Positions 56,350-64,000 of a DNA stretch of 64,000 bases are shown in pieces. Both the position numbers and the translations under genes were made by a program. The stretch is from Tetrastigma voinierianum (Eukaryota > Streptophyta > Magnoliopsida > Vitales > Vitaceae): NCBI GenBank assembly GCA_016808115.1, contig JAEQBH010000029.1, positions 1 through 64,000 on the forward strand, written 5' to 3'. How positions within the stretch are numbered: position 1 is the stretch's first letter; every line of letters starts with the position of its first letter. The notes under the pieces are model-generated. The model was given only the letters and a program-made list of their open reading frames with translations. It was not told where the DNA came from and ran no database searches.

Positions 56350-56720
56350 TTGATGATATGTGGTGCAGAGTGATCTTGCTATCGGAGCAGTACTCGGCCA
56401 AAGAGAGGATGGGAAACCTCATGTAGTCTATTATGCCAGCAAAACCTTGAATGAAGCACAAAGGAATTATACTACTACAGAGAAGGAATTGTTGGCAGTG
56501 GTCTATGCTTTAGACAAATTTCGAGCATACTTGGTCGGGTCTGATATAGTCATTTTTACGGACCATTCAGCTTTGAAATATCTCACGACTGGCCAAAATG
56601 CGAAAGCCGAGAAGCTCATCCAGTTGGGTTCTTTGCCCGAGTTTAACTTGCAAAGTAAAGACAAGAAGGGTAGAGAATGTGATGGCGGATCATCTTTCAA
56701 GGTTAACAATAGCCACTGAC
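56350..56720 (+). pseudogene. pol: Athila-like RNase H of Q
   Basis: The frame 56360-56719 reads SDLAIGAVLGQREDGKPHVV, YYASKTLNEAQRNYTTTEKE, LLAVVYALDKFRAYLVGSDI and VIFTDHSALKYLT, essentially the consensus of the gypsy RNase H over 85 residues. TDHSAL keeps the last catalytic Asp. A frame slip near 56625 loses the end (LLQEFDLEI-type segment read as LPEFNLQ in another frame). Confidence 0.93.
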
Positions 56721-56739
56721 ACTCATAGCCCACCCCATC

Positions 56740-58052
56740 AACCAGTAGATTTCCTAAAGAATCACGATGCGACTAGAAAAAGCTCCCTGGTATGCTCCAT
56801 AGCCAACTTCCTCGCCACAGGGGAAATCCCATCAGAGTGGAAAGAACAGGATAGAAAGTATTTCTTTGCAAAAATCCATTCTTTTTATTGGGAAGAGCCC
56901 TTCTTATTCAAATGCGTACCCAGGTCGGTGGATAATCGGGAAGTGTGTGCACAGGGAGGAGCAGTGGGAATTACAGGCCACTTGCCATGAAAGTGCGTGG
57001 TGGTCACTTTGCCCGCGAAACGACAATGAAGGTGTTGCGATGCGGTTTCTCTTGGCCTTCCTTGTTTAGGGCTTCACACCAAATGTCTGCAGAATGTGTG
57101 ATAGATGCCAAAAAGACTCGGGAGATTGTCTATTCCGTCATATGATGCCCCTGAACCCAATTTTAGTAGTCGAGCTTTTTGATGTTTGGGGCATCGATTT
57201 CATGGGACCTTTCCCACATCTTATGGTCATACATACATTTTGGTGGGAGTGGACTACGTGTCCAAGTGGGTTGAAGCAATCCCCTGTAAGACCAATGACC
57301 ACAGAGTGGTACTTAAATTCTTAATAAATCTTTTCTAGGTTTAAGGTGCGAAAGCCATTATTATTAGCGATGGAGGTTCACATTTACGCAGCAAACCTTT
57401 TGAAAACCTCATGGCTAAATATGGTGTAGAAACATAGTAAGCCACCCCTTACCATCCTCAAACAAGTGGTCAAATTAGAGACTTGCTAACAGAGAGATTA
57501 ATTCTACATTCTAATGAAGGTGGTACATATGAGAAAATTTTGGTCCGCAGCTAGCGGATTATTGTGGAGCTGCAGACGGCTTTGAGAGCTGATTCTTGGA
57601 ATGTCCCTTATCGGTTGGTCTATGGTAAAGCGTGTCACCTTCCAGTGGAGATCGAATATAAGGCATAGTGGGCAATCAAAAAGGTGAACATGGATCTAAG
57701 CAGGGTCGGAGTCAAGAGATTCCTCGATCTCGATGAGAATTTGGAAGAAATACGAAATGATGCCTACTTGAATTCGAAAGTTGAAGGAAGATCAAAAAAT
57801 GGCATGACCGGATGATAGCGGGAAGAATTTCGTGAGGGGACCAAGTCCTCCTGTATGACTCCAAACTCCATCTATTTCAGGGCAAGCTCAAGTCGCGATG
57901 GACGGGTCCATTCGTGTGAACAACCCGATGGTTCCGTGGACCTACTCGATCCAAATGATGATAGGGTGATCAGAGTCAATGGACAAAGGGTGAAACCCTA
58001 TGTTGTGCAGCAGACTGTCAGGGAGGAAATTCTCCTGCTGGACCCTCCCTGA
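56740..58052 (+). pseudogene. pol: Athila-like integrase of Q
   Basis: The frame from 56598 to 56990 holds ANFLATGEIPSEWKEQDRKY and FYWEEPFLFK. The zinc region ends near 57090-57150 with MCDRCQ and FRHMMPLNPILVVELFDVWG. GIDFMGPF follows with the first Asp at 57196-57198. IISDGGSHL carries the second Asp at 57369-57371. TPYHPQTSGQI (57440-57480) leads to the Glu, hit by a frame slip. PYRLVYGKACHLPVEIEYKA (57608-57667) and VDLLDPNDDRVIRVNGQRVK (57939-57998) give the core end and the tail. The last frame ends EEILLLDPP at 58050, typical of intact Athila pol. Confidence 0.93.
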
Positions 58053-59400
58053 GTCCTACAGTCCACGCGTCTAAGGGTGGCTACTGCTTGGTTCCAGCAG
58101 CCACTGTTCTCATTGTTTAGTTTTGATTAAATTTCCTTCTGTTTAAAAATTGTGGTTGCAATCAGAGTTTGACATTTGATTTCCTTTTGTTGACAGCTAC
58201 AGTAACACCAACAAATGGAAATGCCCCTGCTCCAGCCATCATGTTTGAGGTGGTACAGTCCCATCCATCAGTTTTTGCATTCCATGCTAAGCCAGTTAAA
58301 AGTAATTTTCATATTATTGAAATTTCGCTTTACTGGTTGTACAGATCCTGCAGTGGCCAACTTCATTTTTCATTAACTTTTTAAATCACTTTTGTATCTT
58401 CATTTTGTGTATCTTCTCTTGCCTTTATTTTGAAGAATTGAAACCCTGTATGTTACCTTAATGATAGGACAATTCCATGCATGATTTAGTTTTTGGTCAA
58501 TTGAGATTTCAGCATAATCAACCTTGAACATTCCCCCTTTAGCTAATTCACACACTGCACACCAGGTTGTGCCAATAGGTTGCGAAGCTATATACCTCTT
58601 TCCACTTTGCAAAGCCGGCCTTAAATTTGTTGGCTTGACCCATAATGAGTTTGTGTTACCCAGAATGAAGACCAATGAAGTCTTCCAAAGGAAAAAGAAA
58701 AATCAAAAGAAAAAGAAAAGAAGAAAAGAAGAATAAAGCGCATTGGCTTTGCCTTGAAACGAACACGGTCAGGGGGTATATGGCGAAAGCCTTTAAAGCC
58801 GGTGCCCTAAACCTTCAGCAGTTTGAAGTCCATGAGCTTAGTGTTAGTTACACGGGTGGATGGGTAGTGTTCAGCGTGTTGTAGGTGCTTAATTCTCGAA
58901 GTCATTCGGAGTTCGGGGTGAAGCCTGTCAGAGTTTGTGGTCAAGTGATCATTTGGCTTGATGCCTAAACCTTAATTGGTTGGGAGTCATCGATGGACCC
59001 AGATTACCTGGACTGGGTGAAGTCGAGTTTTGGCATTGCACCACAAAGTTAGTCAAATAAAAATAAGAGTGTATTTAATCTGTTAGGTTGTTTAGCAGGT
59101 TTATGGCATAGCGATAACTAGGTTGGGGGAGGGAATAGCTTTGCATTTTATTGGCTCAAGTGGTTACATTAGGAACAATTAGATTTTGGTGGAAGTCGGG
59201 TTGACTTTCTTGGGCAAGTGTTGCCTTAAAACTTGTTCTTATGGTTTGTTCTCTTATGTCGGTTTTCGTCTGAGGGTGTAAATTATTGAATGAGGTAAGG
59301 CTTACATTCACATACCCTTTTGAACCACATACTTTGAGCCAACGCATACATCCCTTTTTGTTTAGCATTGCTAAGGGACTAGCAACGTCGGTTGGGGGTG
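58053..59400 (+). other. 3' non-coding region of Q with polypurine tract
   Basis: No env-like frame is recognisable. There is an A/G-rich run at 58683-58735. Two similar G-rich runs occur: GTTGGGGGAGGG at about 59121-59132 and GGTTGGGGGTG at 59390-59400, the second ending exactly at the 3' LTR start and therefore the polypurine tract. Confidence 0.65.
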
Positions 59401-61018
59401 TGATTAGTGCCCAAAAAGTGCTAACGACCACTAATCGAGATGGGTTTTGAGTGCTTTTGCACACTAATCATATCAATTAAGCCAATTGTCATGTGCATGT
59501 CCCACTTAGTGTTTTGATTTGTTTGGATTGTTTTGTATAGTTTTGGGTTTGAGAACTTGATTAAGCTTGGCTTCTTATTGGTGTTGATCGCGAGAATCCT
59601 CGATGATTTCAAGTAGCGATGAAATGTCAAGATTCAGTGAAGAATTGAAGGCAAAGTGATGGATAAGGAGTCACGGGAGGGATGCGGAGTGAGCAAAGCG
59701 AGGAATGAGCAATCGAGGATTTTCTCTATGATTGCGCGAGAATTTTATTTGGGATTGCGAAGATTCGCGATCGTAGCGAAAATTTGATCTCGTGCGAAAA
59801 TGGGAATTTTAAGCTAGGCTAGCGAAATTTAGCTAGCTAGCGAAATTTCTTTGTGCCTAGCGAGAGTGCTCAGGCCGGCTATGTCACAAAGAATTTCGCT
59901 AGGCTAGCGAGGAATTTCGCTATCTAAGCGAAATTCCTTTGTTGATAAGCGAAATTTCCGTTTCGCTATCTCTGTAAGAATTTAAGCTAAAATTTGGCGA
60001 ATTTTCGCTATGTTAGCGAAATTTCCTGCATAGCGAAATCTCAGCCCCTATGTTTTTGGTATTTTTGGTTCTAAACGACCACGTTTTGATAAATTACCAT
60101 TTGTCCCTGATGTAATTTCATATTTTAGGCAATTTTGTATTTTTCACACTTTGGGTTTATTTATATAAACCCTTAAACTTTGTAACCCTAATGACTTTTC
60201 ATTTATAAAGTTTTCATGACTTTCATTTTAGGGTTTTATTTGCTCTCTTCTCTCTTCTCTTTCTTTCATTTTCATTGTGAAACACCTTGAGGATGGCTTG
60301 ACTCAAGGGTTCTTGAAAACGCTAAGCCTCATAGCCTTGAAGAGGGTTGCTAGCTTGGTTTTGGGGTTGTTGAGGTTGTCCTCATGCTTTAGATATTCAC
60401 AGGTCGACATTTATGGTTCCCAACTTTCCAATCTAGGGTTTAATGTCATTTAATGTCTTCCTTTGGTCAATACCCATAATGCTTTAGGGCTCGATTGCAT
60501 TCTTAATGTTAGATTCTGCCCGACATCCTTCTAGATGTCATTCTGAGCCATTGAAATGAGGTTAAATGCTAGGGTTTTAAGCCCGAATAGGACTTTGAAT
60601 GCTTGGTTTATTTCGAATAGGAGGGTGGTTCTAGGGTTAGGTTTATAGCTAAAACAAAAGTCCAGGTTTGGCTTTATTATAGGTCATTTGCCACTGTGCG
60701 AGAAATAACTTAGAGGACATTGTAATACCCCATTATCAAGTTAGTGACTGACCTTCAAGGTTACCATTTCACACTTTTCATTTAAAGCCATTACAGGTCA
60801 ACCGAGTGAACAACCAACCTCTCCACATTTTAACAAAATCCAAAAATCAAACTAAAGCCTCGCCACATTTTCAAACAACGATGCTAATCATTCGTGGGAT
60901 GAAAACCACGTCCCGTGTTCGACCACTGGGCCGCTATGCGGTGGCTTGACTACGGCGAGTAGGAGAAAATTAGAATAAATTTGTTGATTCAGCATCACCA
61001 CTGCACAGGCACGAATCA
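59401..61018 (+). repeat. 3' LTR of Q, 1618 bp
   Basis: It starts TGATTAGTGCCC and ends CGAATCA. The TATA box is TATATAA at 60163-60169. U3 at 59755-60045 contains many copies of GCGAAATT or its complement, including exact GAAATTTC near 59842, 59945 and 60020, and GCTAGCGAAATTT-type inverted words. Confidence 0.92.
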
Positions 61019-61050
61019 CTTATGTCCACATGCATGGAGCATGGAATTGC

Positions 61051-61057
61051 TATAAAA
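61051..61057 (+). promoter_or_regulatory. TATA box of R 3' LTR
   Basis: TATAAAA in TTGCTATAAAAGAGG; the expected U3/R boundary would follow about 30 bases on. Confidence 0.65.
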
Positions 61058-61084
61058 GAGGAGTTCTAAGTTGGTTAGGTAGGC

Positions 61085-61205
61085 GAACTGACAAGAGGAA
61101 ATGAAAAGAGAAAGGGAGGAAAGGAGAGAAAGGGAAAGGAAAAAAAGAAAAAGAGAAAAGAAAGAAAAGAAAGCAAACGGAAAAAGAAAAAGATAAAGAA
61201 GAAAG
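61085..61205 (+). repeat. Purine-rich (GA) tract
   Basis: About 120 bases almost free of pyrimidines, built from GAAA, GGGA and AAAG words. It lies just downstream of the R LTR TATA box, so it would be in the transcribed leader. The minus-strand frame over it is a low-complexity shadow. Confidence 0.9.
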
Positions 61206-62463
61206 AGGTCGACGGTTTCTTCCTCAGTTCATTGGCGTTCCGACGATCGAAACTTGTTGGACCAAGGAGTAAAGTCCGGAGATTCGACGAGGGGCTATTG
61301 TTCAAGAGGTAGGGATTCTTCCTACTTTGGTTTATTTCTAGCCTTTGGGCTATTGTTTTAGGCTGATTTTGGAACCATGTTGTGTCATGTTAATGGCATG
61401 GGATGGATTTGTAGCTGGTTTAAAGGGCTGCTTTCGGAGCGAATTTGGGTTGAAAAAATTCATTCTGGGGCGCCAAATGCTCCACGAAACCCTCGGACGC
61501 ATTATTGCATGGATTGGCGCAATAGTGTGACCCTGATTATCTACTCGACAGGGCGAGCCATGCTTTCGTCAGAACTCGGAACCGGCGTTCTTAGACTCTA
61601 TGAAAGATCTTTAAGTCCTAAGTCCCAGCCATATATACCGATGATAGAAGATTTGGTGCTCACATCATTGCTGAAACTTTTATCATAACACCAAGTGTAC
61701 TAATTTCATCACATGACATGCTTGTTTAATGAAATGTTGATATGTGTTTTAATATATTGAAATGTGATGAATTGTATGTGTAAACATGGCATGTTGTAGG
61801 CTATTTTATGGACATGTTATGTCGTAATTTAGCCTAGAGGATAAAGTGGTTCATGACTTGACTAAGTAATGATTTGTCCGTGCTGTTGATATATGCTTGT
61901 GTGATATATTGACATGAATTAATTAATGTAGGGAAATTGTATGCATGTTTGATATAGTTTTCCAGGATGCATTGGTGATATGCATGTTTGATAAAAGTGT
62001 CCATATAACATTCATCATATATGTGACATGGTACAAATAGGCAATGGCGCATACATTGCATATGCGTTGGGACATCGCATTAAATGGGTGTGAGTGCATG
62101 GTCAGTAAATCGACATGGCATTTGGTGTTCGATTGGGTGGGCTTAGTTTAATCGGACAACGTCCAACAGAGTCGCACGACTGATTGAAATGGTAAAGAAA
62201 TTATGTGTCGGGTATCAGCAAGTTGGGATAAACCGCCCCCTTGGGTGAAAGACCCGCCAATTATGGTCAGACATAGTCCCCAGGGGTGAAAGGCCGTAAA
62301 AGTGTCTGGGTTTGTGGAGCCCTTGGTGAGACACCAAATATCTGCTATCCACAAAAAGGCGCATTGGTTTTGAATATAAAATGGTCGTTGTCAGGTATCA
62401 TCAAAAAAGCTTTTGGTTTATAAACAAATGAATTTTTTTTTTTAAATGATCATTGGATGTCAT

Positions 62464-64000
62464 TGTTAGGGATAGTGCCCTGTAAAGCATAAATTTATAT
62501 TTATGTTTTATGAAATTAATAAAAGTGTCGTATTTATTACATTTAGCTATTTTGTGCATAATGTATGAATGAAGCGTCAGAAAATTCCAGATTTATTAAT
62601 GTAACCATAACCCCAGTGTATAACAGTTATACACGAGAGGATCGAGGTTATGGATTATAAATCATATTGTCCGTAATAAATTAATTGAAGTTTGGGGATG
62701 CAAATTAAATATTCTTAGAGGTCATACTATCATTGAGAATGAAGTGACCTTAATGGAATTACTAATGTAGCGACATTAAAGTGGATGCTCCATATATAAT
62801 AAGATTATATAGGACGGGACCAGGCGATTTAATTCTTTTAAATACCGTTTGTCTCAAAATTCCAAGCAGCGCCGCTAGATGATCATATGCGAATCAGTCT
62901 CTCAATCTGTTAGTCATAGACTCCTTTGTTTTATGTCGGCTTGGGCCTTTTAGGTCATGGAGTTCAAAGCCCGTTATGAAATGGGCCCCGATACTTTTAA
63001 TCTTGGAGGCCCGGTGATGTATGCGGCTGGGAATGTGAACTATGGACATGGAATCCAACCCTTCTATAGGCATTTGGACGGAGTTGGTTCCCTTAAGTGT
63101 TGGTGCAGGCGAAGCAGTTTGGCGCTCCCAATTTATAACGGGTTTATAAATCAGCGTTCACTAGTGGATTAATGGAACAAGGATCAAGATTTAATTAGAG
63201 GGGCAAAACGGTAATTTCACCCGACTCACAGTTATGAACCACTTCTTGGAGGATAGAGCACTGTGTAATGATTAAATCCAATGGACACTCTAAATTCCCA
63301 GGAGTAAAATCGTCTTTGTAAAGACAAGAGTTCAATTTCAAGTTTTTAGTGGAATAACTCTGAAATTAATAAATTAAAATAATTGATTAAAGAGTTTAAT
63401 TAATTATTGAATTTATTAAGAGCTTGAAATTACGAGGTCCATAGGTTCAATTCCACCTCTATATTACTCAGTGAGCGATTCATGATTTGGAATAAGTGCA
63501 CTCTACGTAGTAATTTAAAATGATGATTATTTTAAATTACAAATAACAGTGTAGTTGTTATTTAAATTCGAATTTAATTCGTTTTGCTCATTGAATAGGA
63601 AATAATGCATGAGGTAATAATATTTGGTGTTATTATATAGTGTCGGTTCCTTATCGATAAGGATTTGAATTAATTTTAAATATTATTAATTCATTCCTTA
63701 TCGATAAGGATTTGAATTTAAGAATATTAAATATTAGTCGTTTCATATCGATAAAGGATTTAATTTAAGAATATTAAATATAATTAATTCGTTTCCTTAT
63801 CGATAAGGATTTAACGTCTATGAAACCCGAGAAGCGGTATATTTCGTGGTGAATTAGGTCTTTGAGAAAAGAAACCAAAGAAAAAGGAAAAAGGAAGTTT
63901 TTTCCAAGCCTAGTCACTAGAGTCTACATAGAATCCCTTGCCTCATGTGTTAGTACGCAAGGTAGATCTAGGCTGAAAAAACCTAGAGTGTATTGTTCAG
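62464..64000 (+). repeat. Copia-like LTR, 5' part, running off the window
   Basis: It starts TGTTAGGGATAGTGCCCTGT exactly where homology between the two R LTRs breaks. This opening is characteristic of a class of plant Ty1/copia LTRs. It is preceded by GTCAT (62459-62463), the expected left copy of a 5-bp target duplication; the right copy is beyond the window. The orientation follows from the TG start. It contains four repeats of a 48-bp unit at 63648-63812. No PBS is reached before 64000. Confidence 0.7.
63648..63812 (+). repeat. Four tandem units of about 48 bp centred on TCCTTATCGATAAGGA
   Basis: The 16-base palindrome is exact at 63648-63663, 63695-63710 and 63794-63809, and degenerate at about 63743-63758. 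Spacings are 47, 48 and 51 bases. The linking text is ATTTGAATTTAAGAATATTAAATA-like and AT-rich. It sits inside the copia-like LTR. Confidence 0.9.

Larger units (their letters stand above)
50969..61018 (+). mobile_element. Full-length Athila-like element Q with intact CTTAT target duplication
   Basis: LTRs at 50969-52541 and 59401-61018 both start TGATTxGTGCCCAAAAAGTG and end CGAATCA. The 5 bases before (CTTAT, 50964-50968) and after (CTTAT, 61019-61023) are identical. Between them, in order: gag (about 52930-54250), protease (54640-54960), RT (55480-56010), RNase H (56350-56720), integrase (56740-58052), 3' untranslated region and polypurine tract. The length is 10,050 bases, a normal Athila size. 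It lies in the 3' LTR of R. All frames are broken by indels. Confidence 0.95.
39742..62463 (+). mobile_element. Tekay/Del-like chromovirus R, split by three later insertions
   Basis: Plus-strand order: partial 5' LTR, PBS (40575-40590), gag (40880-42010), protease (42060-42470), RT (42600-43250), RNase H (43380-43800), integrase (43980-44349 and 49753-50540) and 3' LTR (50640-50968 and 61019-62463). The interruptions are LTR C with LTR D inside it, element Q, and the copia LTR at 62464. Protein motifs fit the Tekay branch of chromoviruses. No chromodomain is readable after integrase. It is the oldest layer of the right half of the window. Confidence 0.85.
61019..62463 (+). repeat. 3' LTR of R, continuation
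   Basis: It resumes after the Q duplication CTTAT. The TATA box is TATAAAA at 61051-61057 (GCTATAAAAGAGG). It is followed by a purine-rich leader at 61085-61205. 62230-62463 pairs with 39745-39980 in the 5' LTR. It is cut at 62463 by the copia LTR. Confidence 0.8.

Noticed and set aside
58675..58884. Plus-strand lysine-rich frame as a nuclear protein fragment
   Set aside because: The lysines come from an AAG/AAA microsatellite in the Q 3' non-coding region.
61075..61305. Minus-strand frame rich in F, S and L
   Set aside because: It is the complement of a purine tract; the composition alone makes the frame.

Overview
This window looks like repeat-dense, probably heterochromatic DNA from a flowering plant. 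I see no host gene, tRNA or rRNA. Almost everything I recognise is LTR retrotransposon, mostly Ty3/gypsy (Athila-like, Tat-like and Tekay/Del-like lineages) with two Ty1/copia-like LTRs at the edges. The species cannot be named. All coding regions are broken by stops and small insertions or deletions. The two LTRs of one element differ mainly by short indels, so part of the damage may be uncorrected sequencing error rather than age.

Layout, left to right. 1-1650: AT-rich DNA with a possible minus-strand copia LTR and tRNA-Met-type primer-binding site (PBS). 1660-6510: plus-strand Tat-like gag-pol, then a GC-rich repeat block, a polypurine tract and a short LTR start. 6511-6900: fragment of a plus-strand LTR. 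6900-18270: minus-strand Athila-like element A (integrase, RNase H, RT, protease, gag, PBS and a 2.75-kb LTR). 18271-19622: plus-strand LTR fragment. 19785-22660: minus-strand LTR with an internal PBS-like copy. 22661-26540: unknown DNA, a plus-strand LTR (23200-24578) and a minus-strand gag-like region. 26547-31868: minus-strand element P with two LTR copies and a gag start. 31870-39741: minus-strand Athila-like element B with a 2.97-kb LTR. 39742-62463: plus-strand Tekay-like chromovirus R, split by later insertions. 62464-64000: start of a copia-like LTR.

The R region is a legible nest. A solo LTR (C) sits inside the R integrase gene; another LTR (D) sits inside C with a perfect ATATA duplication; a full-length Athila-like element (Q, 50969-61018) sits inside the R 3' LTR with a perfect CTTAT duplication; a copia LTR sits further along the same R LTR. 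Element B appears to have landed in the R 5' LTR.

The most unusual signal is regulatory. At least five LTRs of one Athila-like group (L1, S, B, D, C) carry arrays of the 8-bp palindrome GTCGCGAC and its CpG-decay variants, confined to the U3 side of the predicted TATA box. Three plus-strand LTRs (6511, 18271, 23200) carry a weaker version. Two other families (Q and P) carry a different palindromic word, built on GCGAAATTTCGC, in the same position. Two LTRs (D and S) also contain an internal copy of the PBS plus leader near their U5 end.
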